64,000 bases of DNA, taken from Artocarpus heterophyllus (lineage: Eukaryota > Streptophyta > Magnoliopsida > Rosales > Moraceae). The stretch covers positions 19,131,274-19,195,273 of the forward strand of contig CM046350.1 in NCBI GenBank assembly GCA_025403435.1, in the 5' to 3' direction. Shown one piece after another: positions 1 to 13,500 of the stretch (within the stretch, counting starts at the first letter, position 1; the number at the start of each line of letters is the position of its first letter). Below the pieces are notes generated by a model, which saw only the letters and a program-made list of their open reading frames with translations, was not told where the DNA came from and made no database searches. The translations under genes were made by a program, and so were the position numbers.

Positions 1-70
1 TTCACGAGAACTCGACGGCAAATCATACATCGATATGATGAAAATCCATACTGATGGAAACGAGTCTTAA
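1..70 (+). CDS. 3' end of an upstream SRG1-like 2-oxoglutarate dioxygenase (partial)
   Basis: The first full codon is at 2-4 and the stop TAA at 68-70. The 22 visible residues end in DMMKIHTDGNES and match, position for position with few changes, the last residues of the complete dioxygenase ending at 15723 ([12 protein letters not shown]). The 3' flank after the stop is also similar to that of the downstream gene, including the stretch around a shared AATAAA signal. This is the terminal exon of a tandem paralogue whose body lies outside the window. It has no catalytic residues within the visible part, so function is taken from the paralogue. Confidence 0.85.
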   Translation, partial: SRELDGKSYIDMMKIHTDGNES

Positions 71-160
71 TTAATTACCGTTTTTTTACATGCAAAAGAG
101 TTACGTACTTTGGTGTGGTAGTCAAAACTGATTTGCATATGTAATATCTTATGTATTGTG

Positions 161-166
161 AATAAA
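161..166 (+). promoter_or_regulatory. Polyadenylation signal of the upstream dioxygenase
   Basis: AATAAA lies about 90 bases after the stop at 70, in a stretch also present after the stop of the paralogue (AATAAA at 15809-15814). Conservation of flank and signal supports its use. Confidence 0.5.
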
Positions 167-2416
167 AGCACCCACTCCTTGTTTGTTTTAAAAAAAATAT
201 CTAGTTGTCCTTTTTTTTAATATGAATTTTTGTCTCTTTTTCACATGCTACCTTGTCTCCTCTATTATTTTTATCTTTATTTATGTTCAAATAATGTAGA
301 ACAAACAATTAGAAAGATTTCCTTAAAGAGAGAGAAAACAAGAATGAACTTGTAGATAATTTATTTTATATTTTTAATGTAGTCGAATTTTTGTGACTCA
401 CTGAAACATAGAAGTGCTCTTATTTAATTGAATCATGAGTACTAGCCTATCATCAACTATAATTTTTTTTTTCCAAAATATTATCAACCACAAACTAATA
501 TAATAGATTGACAAATTATCCACATTATAAAATAAATAAATAAAAAAGATAAATCTACACATTTTCAAATTTCACAATTCATATCACCATCATTTTTATT
601 CTTTTTTAAATTATCACACTTTCAAATTGTGTTTGTGAAGTACGACGATTGCTCCATTACTACCACCTCCGTCAACAAGTTAGGAACTAATTTTGGCATT
701 TCTTTTGTTCATGGACTAAATAGTACTATTTTTTATATAGAGACTAATTCTAGAGAAAGAAAGATAGTTCAAGAACCTTTAATGAGACAGAATCAACGGT
801 TTTCGTTTATAATTTATTAGAAAGACTATTCATAAGATACTTTTAAAGTTTAAGAACTATTTATGAAATAAAATTGACTAGAAAGACTACTTTTAGAGAT
901 CAAAAGGTGTTCTAGGACAATTCATGAATTCATCCCTAAAATTTTAGCTACCATTAAAATTAATAGATGATTTTTTTAGTCCAGCTTTTGTTGTGAAGCT
1001 AGACACAGAGGTGTAATTATCATTTGTGGTGGAGTCATTATACTCAGTGGGGCAAGATTTAAAAAAAAAAATTCCTTTTTAGGCAGATTATTGAAAAAAT
1101 TTATAAATTACACCCCTAATAAGGTTAAAATAAAAATTGTAGTGTGTCTTTACTCAAAAAAAATATTATATTTGTATCTACAATTAATATAATGGAAAGT
1201 TCTAATGATATCCTTCCTGTTTCTTTTCTATTTCATTTTGTGCCTCGACCAAAAAAATTTATTGGCTCCATTGTCTGTTATCCTAACTTTTATATTAAGA
1301 AACCCATGTTTTTTCTAAAAAATTCAACGCAAAATTTACATTAACACCTCTTGAATTTTCAGAAAAAAAATACAAAGATGACCTCTCTAACAATCTAACC
1401 TAATAAAACAATGTAGTTTCGTCGTCGAATATTTTCTAAATGAATAATATACTCATCGATGCATTAGAAAATAATCTCAACAAAATTTAGGGCCTAAAAA
1501 CGTTGGTTTTACCCTTGTTTAACCGATAAAAAATGATGTTATATTATCTATCCGCAATTATAAATTACACTCTAGTGTTGAAAAAATAACATTATCAAGG
1601 GCTAAGATCAATGTAACTAGTAGATTAACGACTAGGATTTTGGGGTTTTTTTGTTGTTTTACATCAAAAGCTTAAAAAATTAGGATGAGAGTTTGAGTGT
1701 TAATGTGAAATATTTTGGTCAAAAAGTGTTAGAAACATAGTCACATAGACGCTTCAAAATTTTTAGTTATTAACAGGATGTTAAATCATGTTATTACAAA
1801 CAATAAATTATTACATAATTTATACATAACTCTCAAAGACAAAAATCCAACTCCTAAAGGAAAAACTAGTGGATCTCTACCAACGGATTTTTAACACTAC
1901 CATCCTTCAGTAGATCATTGTGTGTGTGGACAACCAGCAAGTCTTTATGAGCACGTTCCTCCTTCCAACTACTAAGTGCTTAGGAAAATTAATTGCTAAA
2001 GATAAGCATTAATTTTCTCTTTAAAATTGCATTTAGGCAATGTAAAAAAAATATGGAGACCTAATGTCTCTATTTAAGTAGTAAGAAGTATTATTTTCAA
2101 ACATGAAAACTTGGAAAAGCTTGTCTCCCACCGCAAGGACTTTTCTTATCAAATACGCTATCCACGTAGTTTTTTCTGTGTGGTGTTGGCACCAATGTGC
2201 TACTTGTGCAATCCATAACTTGTTTCTCTTTTCCATTAAGGAAACTATTATTTTTGAATTGCCTAAAATATTTGCAATTCAAATAATTTCAATTTAAATT
2301 AGAATAATATCATGATGAAAATTATATGTCTTAAATAATTATCAATAATGAATTATTCTAAATTCAAGTTCAATTAAGATTTAAATTTAATAATTAAACA
2401 ATTAATTATCTAATAT
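167..2416. other. AT-rich intergenic DNA, no gene seen
   Basis: Between the dioxygenase fragment and the CACTA remnant I see only AT-rich sequence with homopolymer runs and short chance ORFs (for example 629-820 and 1144-1344) without recognisable motifs. Nothing further can be supported. Confidence 0.6.
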
Positions 2417-2981
2417 CACTAGTAGAAATTGTTGATTACACGACACTATTACACGACGATTTACAAAAAAACCTATAGTGTTTAGTGTGCGAAAAAACAC
2501 ACAGAAGTGCAAAAAATACAAAAACCGTTGTGGAAGTAGAATTTTCATGATGGTCTCTTAAAAAAACCATTGTTTAAAGATATAGATTACACAATAGTTT
2601 CAACAAAAAAGCGTCATGTAAGCTACTGAGATTATAAATATAGTTATAGTAGTAATCTACAATAGTATATGTAAAATAGAATTAAATATTTTTGTAATAT
2701 TATTATTTAATGCAAATATTAATATAAGTTAATAATATATTATTAAGAATTATAAATTAAGAATATTAAAATATTATTATTATCATAAAAATTTTATTAA
2801 TTTTTAGGAGGAAAATTTTTTTATTGTTTTAAATTAATTTATCATAAAAATATTAATATTATCATTAAATAATAGTATTAATGCTCATCATATAATATTA
2901 ATCTTAAATTTTATAGCTGAAAGAATTTGCACAACAGCTTTCTTGAGAAGCTATCATATAAGGGGTGTCTATTTTTTGCTA

Positions 2982-3137
2982 GCTTACATGATGGTTTTGG
3001 AAGAAAATTGTCATGCAAGATGCCACAGCCCATTGTTTCTTATTTCCTTAGCTTACATAACGGTTTTGAAAGAAAATTGTCGTGTAAGGTATTTCCTTAC
3101 GTTACAGAATGGTTCTAGAAGAAAACTATCATCATCG
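2982..3137 (+). repeat. Subterminal tandem repeats of the CACTA element
   Basis: Three diverged copies start at 2982, 3051 and 3100. Each has the form GCTTACATRAYGGTTTTG followed by RAAGAAAATTGTC. CACTA elements normally carry such subterminal repeats, which bind their transposase. The short ORFs through this area (2927-3235) are products of the repeat, not genes. Confidence 0.55.
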
Positions 3138-3552
3138 TCGTATAAAGTGCCAATATAACCTAGCCTACCAACTCGACAAACAAATGCAGAACACAAATAG
3201 CCCTCTAAAAAATAGGATCGAACACCTAAAAACAAAAGTAAACAGCTTCTCCATTACCACCTCTCCGTCGGTGCCTCTTATAAGTGTTATTTTACATAAT
3301 ATTTTTTATTTTATTTGATATTATTGATTAGTTTTTTGGCTTGTGAATTTAAAGAGCATAATAATTTATCTTGAAATTTATGGATGTCCATGATTTGATT
3401 TGTTATTTGAATATGATAAGTATGATATGAATTTATAGAATCATGATTAATATTGTCTGTGTATGATTAATTTGTGAAAATTATTATAGTCTTAATTATA
3501 TGGGTTAATTAATTAGTGTAAAATGTGTACATTTTGATTTAGGATTTGCAAA

Positions 3553-4611
3553 ATGGATAGGACATGGATGTGAGATTACATATTGACTAAACGATTTGCC
3601 AATGGTGTGTTAGAATTTTTGTTATTCGCCAAAAATCATGCCCAATGGGATAAAATTCGGTGTCCTTATATTCAATATGGAAATCATAGATCTCACTCAA
3701 TTAAAATTGTTAGAGGACATTTATTTTGACATAGGATAGATTGTAGTTACCAAAAATGGCATTTTCATGGTGAGTCTTTTTTTAATCCAAATTTAAGTAG
3801 TAGAGGAAAGAAGCCTATTATGGAGGAGGAAAATATAGGTGATCATGACAATATGCTTGACATGGTAAATGATTTGGAAGAATACTTCGTACACCATTTA
3901 GAGTTATTTGAGACAATGATGAATGATTTTGGGACACCGTCTATGAGAGGTGTACAAATTTCACAAAATTGTCTACTTTAGTTAGATTATAAAATTTGAA
4001 GTCGTGAGTTAGGTGGTCAAATTCTAATTTCACAAATCTTTTAGAATTTCTAGGAAAACTTCTACCAAAGGGTAATAAATTACTAACTAGTATGCATGAG
4101 ACTAAGAAGACTTTGAGTACTTTGAGAATAGAGTATGAGAAAATTCATGCTTGTGAAAATGATTTTGTTCTTTATAGGAATGAGTATGAAGACTTGAATA
4201 ATTTCCCGATTTGTGAAGAATTAAGATAAGAAAGGAAAGGTGCTAAAAAACAGTAAGAAAGGAGTATCGACAAAGGTGTTGTGGTACATTCCACCGGTAC
4301 GATGTTTAAGGCGTTTATTTAGAAATACAAAGCATGTCAAAATTTTGATATGGCATCATGACACACGGGTCGACAATGGTATGCTTGACATCTGGCAAAT
4401 TCACCACAATGGAAGATCTTTGAAGCTGATTATCCTAAGTTTAGTGCAGATCTAAGAAATATACATTTTGCCTTGTCAACGGATGGAATGAACCCACAGG
4501 GTAACATGAGTAGTAGACATAGCACTTGGCCTATAATACTTGTCAACTATAATCTATCTCCAAAAATATGCATGAAGCGAAAGTTCTTAATGTTGACTCT
4601 ATTGATTTCAT
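3553..4611 (+). pseudogene. CACTA transposase (TNPD/TNP2-type) pseudogene
   Basis: Starting at the ATG at 3553 the translation reads MDRTWM, a stop, then LTKRFANGVLEFLLFAKNHA and later WHFHGES. This is the transposase-associated domain found at the N-terminus of plant En/Spm transposases (3553-3783). At about 4420-4570, a later frame gives FSADLRNIHFALSTDGMNP and then SSRHSTWPIILVNYNLSP, the core of the Transposase_21 domain. Between them lies a degraded linker with DNGMLDI at about 4372-4392. In-frame stops and several frame changes show that it makes no protein. Confidence 0.75.
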
Positions 4612-4625
4612 CTAGAGAATAACAT

Positions 4626-6512
4626 TGACGTGTACTGAGCACTCTTAATCAATGACCTAAAAAACTTGTGAAAAAATAGAATCGAAGTTAGAGATGCTTA
4701 TCGAAAGAAGACATTCACACTCCATGCAAGGTCTTTTTAGTCTAAATTGATATATTTTAATTTTGAATACAATACTCAAAAAAAAAAAAAAAATTTCTAG
4801 GCAACCCTTTGTAATAGTTATAACCATTCATTGTATATATGCGTTACAACTCTTCTTCTAATACACACAAGAAGAGTCATAACTCTTCATACCCATTGAA
4901 AAAGTCTCTTCTCTTCATAAAATGACTATTAATTAGAAAAGTCACGACCTTTCATACATAGACACCTAAAAGTCACAACTTTTCATTATTAATTAAAAAT
5001 TTTGCATCTCTTAATTGATCAACATCACATAGGCCGTATAAAAAATTCTTTTAAGTGTCATCTCAAATGTATCGAACAAACACATTTATCGGCTGTTTGG
5101 TAATGGTCCCATCACATGATTTTTACCACAAATTCAGTTATAAATAATGTAAAACTCTTATATGTTATAATAATAATAAAAAAATTACTACAACATAATA
5201 CTCTTATATATTAAAATAAAATAATTTTAATCACTAATTTTTATTACCTTTCAAATACCCTATTAACAATAACTGGCTTGTCAGTGGTTGGAAGTCCATA
5301 CCCTATTAATAATAATTCGCTTGTCAGTGGTTGGAAGCGATAGGGACTAGGCTAGCTAGTGGCTGGGGGTGACGGCAGCGGCGGCAATGGGGTACAATTG
5401 ACAACCCAAATTGATAAACCCGTTTAGATCTTCAAACCCTGGTATTTTTTTAATTACATTGTTGTAACTGTGTAAAAAAAAAAAAATAGACATTGGGCAG
5501 ATGAATATTGATTTTGTAAACCCAAAAATGCATGACGTGGAGGTTTTTTTTATATGTTTTGCGAATGAAAAGAAAATTCATTCTATTACAGTTTTAACCC
5601 AGAAAAGCAAAGATGCTCTTGTGGCTAGTAGGCATGGTGGAAAAGGAAAGAGGAAAATTAAATCAGTTTTTTTTTTTTTTATTGTTCGCAAATAAGAAGA
5701 TCTAGGTTTTTTTTAGGAGGAAGATTTGGGTTTTGAAGAAGTAAAAATCTGGTTTGTTTTCTTCGTAGAAGATGTGCTGTTTGCAGATTTTTGTGTTTGC
5801 CATAATTCACATAGAAATGCTGTTGGCAATCCGAAAGCTTGCAGGGAAAGACGAGAAGAATTCTAAAAAAATCGGGTTTGTTTTACTTTTTTATTTGTTT
5901 TATTATCAATAGGTGTTGAATCACATGAGGCCTATTTCAATATGCTACGCTATATTGATTCAAATCGAAGGACAGCGAGATTTATTCTCTGCCATATACC
6001 TAAAAACAGGTCGTATCCGCAAAATGGAGCATAACAAAGTGGACTTTTATCTCCTAGCAACCAAGAATGGGGCATAAAAGAAAGTCATCCAAAGAACGAA
6101 GCATAATAGAGTTCAGTGGCGGCAAATTGAAAAAAAAAAAAGAAAAAAGGACAATATATAGAGTTTAAAAAATCAATTCTCTCTTTTCAATATGAAATAT
6201 ATAAATATATAATTTAGCAAAAAAAATACATATATATATATATATATATAAATTTGTCTTTTTCTTCCAAGACTCGGTCTCCGAAAAGGCGGTCTCTATT
6301 ATTCGGCCTCCTATATATACGCAATAATAAGGAAAATAGAAAAATAAATTTGATCATTTGACCAACCATTAATAGTCAATAACAATATCTCAGTCCAGCG
6401 CGACGCATCTTGAGGAAATATTGCAAATATCAAAGATGTGGACTTGAAAAAACAAAAAAAATAAAAAAAAATAAGAATAACGTGGACCCCTCACATGTGT
6501 TCAGAACAATAT
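4626..6512. other. Intergenic DNA with small duplications, no gene seen
   Basis: AT-rich sequence upstream of the complete dioxygenase. A direct duplication of about 40 bases, sharing CTTGTCAGTGGTTGGAAG, sits at 5255-5294 and 5299-5337, and a possible MITE edge with GGCTGTTTGGTAATGG lies near 5092. A short TA tract is at about 6230-6250. No coding region or RNA gene is supported; the small ORF at 5501-5695 has no recognisable motif. Confidence 0.5.
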
Positions 6513-6841
6513 AAACGCACAATTTTATTCAAGTTGATTTCATAATATTATATCATAAGCCAAGTAGTAGGTACATCTAAATTATATATTTCAATAAAAA
6601 AGAGACCAAAATGAAATGGAAAACTTTTTTTTTCCACCGGGTTGTGGCCCGGCCATCTCAATGGGGTGGGCCCCACAAACGCATAATTTTATTCAAGTTG
6701 ATTTCATAATATTATATCATAAACCAAGTAGTAGGTACATCCAAATTATATATTTCAATAAAAAAGAGACCAAAATGAAATGGAAAACTTTTTTTTCCCC
6801 ACCGGGTTGTGGCTCGGCCTTCTCAGGAGGTTGGGCCCCAT
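6513..6841 (+). repeat. Direct duplication of a 164-bp promoter segment
   Basis: Copy 1 (6513-6676) and copy 2 (6677-6841) are head-to-tail and nearly identical, sharing AAACGCA at the start, a block ending in GACCAAAATGAAATGG, an ACTTTTTTTT run and the GC-rich end CCACCGGGTTGTGG. They lie immediately upstream of the dioxygenase TATA box. The long ORF at 6616-7026 is created by this duplication and is not a gene. Confidence 0.85.
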
Positions 6842-6859
6842 CCAATGGGTCCCACTATA

Positions 6860-6939
6860 GGACCCACCGGATGGGGCCCACCCCATTGTGGTCCGGCCTG
6901 GGACCCACCGGATGGGGCCCACCCCATTGTGGTCCGGCC
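6860..6939 (+). repeat. Two 39-bp GC-rich direct repeats in the dioxygenase promoter
   Basis: The unit GGACCCACCGGATGGGGCCC continuing to GGTCCGGCC occurs at 6860-6898 and again, apparently identical, at 6901-6939. It sits directly before the TATA-like sequence. It contains TGGGGCCCA-type palindromes close in form to the GGCCCA elements of plant promoters, so it may hold transcription factor sites. That role is inferred only. Confidence 0.75.
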
Positions 6940-6942
6940 AGG

Positions 6943-6950
6943 ATATATAA
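6943..6950 (+). promoter_or_regulatory. Probable TATA box of the dioxygenase gene
   Basis: ATATATAA sits about 130 bases before the ATG at 7078, right after the GC-rich repeats. This spacing predicts a 5' leader of roughly 100 bases. No other TATA-like motif lies closer within a sensible distance. Confidence 0.5.
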
Positions 6951-7077
6951 TGCTGCCCAAATGAAATTATTGCAGAGAGAAGAAGAGATGAAATTCAAGT
7001 TGAGAGAAACGGAGAAATATATATGATTACATCACTTGGGTGTGTCTAATATTGGAGCTAGCTAATTGTAACTAGCT

Positions 7078-7549
7078 ATGGAACCGTTATCAATGGCAAA
7101 GCTGGGAGGATCTCTTGCGGTGCCTTCAGTTCAGGATCTAGCAAAAGAAACAACACTGAAAGCTGTCCCTGAGCGATATGTTCGTCCTTCTCAAGACCCT
7201 GCTTTCATATCCAATGCCTCTTCTCTACCACAACTTCCTGTCGTCGACATGAAAAACTTACTTTCTTTGGACGAAAACGTCATGGAATCTGAGCTCCAAA
7301 AGCTTCATCTTGCTTCCCAAGAATGGGGGTTCTTTCAGGTACATACATACATATATACATGTATTAATATATATATATATATATGCGCGCGCGTGTTCAG
7401 TGCTATGACTAGATTTAATGGCAGAGGAAGTTGATGAAATTTATATTTTTTACGCTCAAAATTTTTAAATAATTGAAAGAGGTCGTTTTGCCTCCGTATG
7501 AAAATGAATAACTATAATCTATTTTGAATAAAGTATTATATATACATAT

Positions 7550-7583
<34 letters not shown>

Positions 7584-10500
7584 TAATGCTCCTAGTGAAA
7601 AATATTGTTAATGACTCCGTCACCGGCGTGCTAGATTGCTAATTTTTTTCTTTTGTTTATTTAACTAAAGCTTAATGATCATATGCACTATGTCGATGGT
7701 GGCAGTTAACAAATCATGGAGTAAGTCCTTGGCTGTTGGAGGGAGTTAAGACGGGGATTAAAGAATTGTTCAACCTCCCAAAGGAAGAGAAAAAGAAGTT
7801 TTGGCAACAACCAGGGGACATGGAGGGATTTGGACAAGCATTTGTTGTTTCTGAGGACCAAAAACTTGATTGGGCAGACGTCTTCCACATGTTTACCCTG
7901 CCGAAACATTCTAGGAAACCGCACTTGTTGCCCAAATTTCCTCCCCAATTCAGGTTTCTCTTTCTCTCTCTACACACATTAGTTACTTGCATGCTGTCAT
8001 CGGACTCCCTCTTAATAGGGCTTCGTTTTTGTTCAATTGATCCGTATCAATTTTTTACATTTTGCTTTTATTCTGATTAGATCTAAACCCAGAAACATGT
8101 TCTTCCACGAAGCTCTTTTATTTTAAAATTGTGTTAATCTCACAAATGATACTTAGAGGTTTACGTTAGTCCCACTTTAGTTATAACTATTAAAAAGTCT
8201 TATTTTATTTTTTAATCTATTACTTTGTTTTAGTTTTGTTTCATCCATTTGTTAGGTATTAGATTTTTAACCAAAAAAAATTAAAAATGTCCTACGTTAG
8301 CCTAAATTATTTTAATAGAAAGACCAAAAGTGAAACAAATTAATAATTAAGGGACTAAAAAAGAGCATTTTTAAAGTTATTCTCCATTAAATATTTAACA
8401 CCTAACAAATAGAAAAATCAAAACTAAAACAAAGTAATAAATTATAGACCAAAATGAAACTTTTTAAACGTCAAACAAAAAAGTAAGACTACAAATAAGC
8501 TTCAGGGATCATTTACGAGAGTAACAATAAAATTAAATAATTAGCAATAGTCCGATTACCCACTGATTTTTTCAGGAGCAATGATGTTATATATTTATTT
8601 ATGTATTTATTAAAATGGACATATTTGAATCTTCTAGTAAAGAGAAACAAAAGTTTTGGAAATTACTTGGAAAGTTTTGGAAATGGAGAGAGAAAAAATT
8701 GGAAATTACTTGGACATTAAAGAATTTTAGAAGTCGGTGAACTGTAGAAAAACATTTGAGAAAAGGTAACCTTATGTTATTGTCAGTAATACATATTTTT
8801 TTTGCATTAAATTATTCATTTTAAGCCATTTTTAAAATGGAATTTCAAAATTGTATATATTGCGCGAAAGAAGCCACCAAGGTCGGTTTACTCTTCTTCA
8901 GAAAAGTTGGTCATCCACGTGACGTTCATGTAGTTAGAGACACCATCATAATGTATTCAACTAAAGATCCAATTGTATAAATTGTCATTTATATGTAGCT
9001 CATTTGGTTTATGGTTTTAACAAAAAATTTAAAAAAAGATTCAAATTTATTGTGAGAGAAAACACTTTAACAAAAAGATTTAAATTGTGATCTAAACCAA
9101 CAAAATAAATACGCTAATATTTTTTGAAATTTTCTTTACAGAGATTCCATTGAAGCTTACTCAGACGAGCTAGAAAAAATAGCCAACACACTCCTTGACC
9201 TCATGGCAAAAGCTCTAAGAATGGAACCTAATGAAATGAGGGAGTTATTTGACGAAGGAGGGCAGACTTTGAGGATGAACTACTACCCTCCATGTCCACA
9301 ACCAGAACTTGTGATTGGCCTCAACCCGCACTCCGACGCCACCGGCCTTACCATCCTCCTCCAGATCAACGAAACCGAAGGCCTCCAAATTAGAAAGGAG
9401 GGGATGTGGGTTCCAGTTAAACCGCTCCCTAATGCTTTTATTGTCAACATTGGAGACATATTAGAGGTCAGTGCAATACAATTCATGTCAGAAAACATGA
9501 CCTTTTTTTCCTTTTGTTTTTTCTTTGGTTTTTCTTTCAAACTATAGGTGTCTACAATATTAGTTAATCTCAAAAATGATGGCTAGAACAGTTCTATAAG
9601 TTTTTGAATTAGCTAGCAGGTACTGAGGCCACACTAGACTGCCAACACAAATTAGGTGGCACTCGTTGACCGTTGTCGATAATCATTCATTTTTCTTATG
9701 TGATCAATTCATTTATCTGTATGATCCAAAAACTCATTGATTATCCTTGCTCGTTCTTCAAGGGCAACCTCTACTTGGCGTGGCACATAAGAAGTGATCA
9801 GTGAGGATATGAACCCATATTTGTTGAGAGCTTTTCTGATATGGCACTCGTGCCATAAAAAACAAAAACAAAAACAAAACAAAAAAATATTGCTATCTCT
9901 TAGTAGTAACAAGTGAGAAGTAAAAAAATGTTAACAAATACTGAAAAGTGTAAAGATATTTTTACACCTCATGTATACCATGTCACTTCCTACACTGTGA
10001 GAAAAAGGAGCACATTGGAGACATAGGTCATGTCAAAAGGCATCTAAACCACTATCGTGTTGGAAGCATCCATGTATTCTTCGAAGTACTTATATAAGCT
10101 TACCATATTTAGGGGTAATCCTCCACAATGAATTGGTTGAATTACCTCTATTATATCATCCTTTACTTGTCTCCTTTTCCCTTTTTTCTATGACCTACCT
10201 TGATTAGTTCATCCATATGTTCTTTTCTTGGCCAATGCTGTTGGTCAATCGGAGCTTTATTAAGTTCATTTAACAACCCAATTTAAATCCGTTTTATGGA
10301 TCAATCCATAATACCTCCAAAAGCATCACTCACGACCTTATTTTCCTCTTTTAGCAAAAGGTCAAGGTGCTTTTGTCACATAACAAGTTTTAATTGTAAT
10401 GCGCACAGTACCTTCCCCAAATGGCCTACAATAAAGGATATCCATGGGGACCACATCCATCCATTTTTTTCCTCCCGTAACAACAATAAAATAAATAGCT

Positions 10501-13500
10501 CCACCTCCTGGTTGTCAATGGTGTTAAAAGAAGGCAAGGGCACCCTCCCGTAGACTTGATGAGAGCGACACCATTAGTGGTGTTCTTACCTTCTCACTAG
10601 TGAGTTGTTCCACCACCGGAGCAACATTTTTCTCCCTGTGGGATGAAGTGGTACTTCCTCAGGCTTGGCTTCTCATGAATCTTCAAGCTCAAAGAACCTA
10701 CACTCCATCATTTCCACTTTCTTACACAGCTCAATCATCTCTACATTAGAGCTTGATCTGTTAGAAGGAGAATAATTAGACTGTTTGACAAATTAAGATT
10801 GACCATGAACCTGTCCCAAATGTTTTGGATTGCCCAATGTATAGGTCAACACATAGCAGCATGTCCCTTGAGATTGGAAAATCCCTTGTGACTCTTACAC
10901 CGTGTAGTTATCTTATAATTACAAAATAAATAAATTTCTCAATCACAAATTGAAATACTATTAATTCTACTATTCTAAAAGTTAAAAACATCATAACTCA
11001 TAATTTATTGACCAATTTCTTTACATCTTGGATTTTTAAATTGTTCCATTATTTTTGTTATCGGATAAACTTGTATATAATGTGGCGATGAGTAGGTATC
11101 ATTGTGTTGTGTATTCTCATCTAGATTAAAAGATGAGGTTACTTATATTTTCTTTAAGATTACAAAGTTTTTAGCAACAAAGTAAAAAAAAATTATGTGT
11201 CTATTCTTCCTCTGCCTTCCAACATCCCCACGAGAACACACTTGCTCAAGATTGAATGTACTCTTATCTCTTTGGCTTTTTACAAAATGCCTTGTTTCTC
11301 CTACTAAGTTTGTACTTCACAAACTACTTGCATTGACTGCTGCTAATGGATGGGTAGTTTCTAGTAACTTTTTCTAGGAGTTGGAGGTCATCTTTGCTAT
11401 TTTCAATAAAAGATTTGAGATTATATTGAAAGTCACAAGCCATTTTAAAGGCGCTTGTCACTGTCTTCTTCTTCATGGTTTCGAGAACGATGAATGATGC
11501 AACAAGACTTTGACATGTTCCATGTTATCTTTATTTCTCATATCTCTATAATCCTTTACTGTTTTGAGAATGTGCTCTCCAACTAAGACTCCAATATAAC
11601 TTCGGAGTCATCCACCATTTTTCCAATACCTTAATTTTTTGTAGTCGAATTTTACTTCAATCATTTTTCCTTTCAACCTTAATTTTGCAACACGCTTCAC
11701 TAATGTCGTTCCTCTTTTTTTTTTCATCATCATTGGGATTAAATGGCTACCTTTTTTGGAGCTCATATCCATCTTCTTGCTTAGTCATATGCTCACCTTG
11801 ATGAATTCGTTGTCCGACATATTGAATTATTTTTCAACCTCTAAATCAATAGCAAAATAACAATATATAATCTAATTAATCACAAAATATTTATGATTAA
11901 CAAAATCACTAAATAAATAGCCAAAACTAAACAAAACAAAACATGGTAAGATTTTAAAATTAATAACAATATGCTCCGTCTGACATACTAACAAACTAAC
12001 ATTTATCGACATCACACACATTAAAATTGATTGATATTATACATAAATAATAACTACTAAATTTATGACGCACATCTAGTAACCAAGAACTAAATTTTAA
12101 AATAACTTAACTACTACAACTAGTAATAAAACTAAACATTTTACTTGTTGCTAAAGAAAACAAAGAATATAAAACATTTAATTCAATAGTAACATGATTC
12201 ACTAACTAAAAATTAATTGTAAAACCCTTAATAACTTAAATTAATAAAACTAATAACCAAAAAATTAATTCAAATAATTTAAAATTATTATATCTAATAT
12301 TAAGTAATTATTGTAATATCTTAAATCTAATAATCATAAATAACTAAAACTAGTAGCACTAATAACTAAAACTAATCAAAACAATGCATGTGGGGGAAGG
12401 GCAAACTTACTTAGAGAAGGACATAAATAGAGGGCAGACTGAAGACGGTGGTGGACTCAAGGATGGTGGAGGCAAAGGGCGAAAAACGTGATGGAGGTGA
12501 CACGAGGGTGAGGCAAGGTTTAAGGCTGAAGTAGAGATGATGACAATGATGAAGGCGAGAGAAGAGGACGATGGTGGAGGTGTGTGTGTGAGTGTGAGAG
12601 AGAGAGGAAGTCTATGAAGAGAGGCAAGATAGTAGAGAGAGAAGTATTGTTCTTCGGGGTTTGATTTTTAAACACCACGCTTATCTAGAATATTAAAGGA
12701 CGGTTTTCACAAAACCAGCATCTAAAGTGCAGCATGAAAATCTGAAATGTAGAGGTCTTTATCCCGTGCTACTTATGACAACAGTTTCTAGGAAAACATC
12801 GTCTATAGGCATCATTAAATCATCATTTATTTTTTTTAGTCCCACTTGTAATTCCAATTTGATGATTTTATGACTTTGGATTTCTTTTTTTATTTTGAAA
12901 ATTCCCCGGTGTATAAGAGGAATTGAAAGGATTTTTAGAATTGGATTTTTATAATTCATGAGAATTTGGAGATTCAATTTAGATTTGTGATTGCACTTCA
13001 TTTTGGATTAGACTATGTACGTATCCATTATGAAATCAAGTCAAATGTAGTTTAAGAATTTGGATTTGAATAATTTCCTGGTATATGACCCTATGAAGAA
13101 TTGAAAGTACTTTTAGAATTCTGATTTTGTTTCATTGTTTCGGTCCACCGTAGTTTCTCCCACCCCACAAAGAGCGTTTTGCATATGGGGTCTATAATTT
13201 GCACGTGATCAAAATTGTTTCCTCGGTTATTTATTGAATTATTGATTTTTTGCTTTGCCAGTTCCATGAAAATTTGGCAAATCAAGACGTATTTTTTTCC
13301 TTGGCCATAGACCCGTATAGATTCTTCATTAGTTTTTTTTTTTTTTTTCTAAGAAGGATTTCCTCCACAATAACATCTTAATGGCCATTCATGATTTTCT
13401 TTTTTGTATTTTGGAGAAATAAGTCCCACGTAAGTGTGAGTGAGATTTTAAGTCCTCTGTTTTTGAAAATGTTGAAGACAAAGACTGTACTGATTGTGTA

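Larger units (their letters stand above)
2417..4625 (+). mobile_element. Decayed CACTA (En/Spm) DNA transposon
   Basis: The left end begins CACTAGTAGAAATTG, the typical terminal form of plant CACTA elements, followed by a subterminal zone with short repeats (2982-3137) and by a broken transposase reading rightward from 3553. The two protein domains seen downstream are those of CACTA transposases, in the expected order. I could not find a matching right terminus, so the right border is approximate and the element is probably truncated. It lies between the two dioxygenase copies and is older than them by appearance, since its coding part has many stops and frameshifts. Confidence 0.7.

Noticed and set aside
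6616..7026. 136-codon ORF before the dioxygenase
   Set aside because: It is produced by the 164-bp promoter duplication and GC-rich repeats, lies over the TATA box, and has no recognisable domain.
7706..7992. Minus-strand ORFs opposite exon 2 of the dioxygenase
   Set aside because: They are antisense shadows of a well-supported exon.
10296..11377. Short plus-strand ORFs in intron 3 as separate genes
   Set aside because: They lie antisense to degenerate transposon coding fragments and show no domain.
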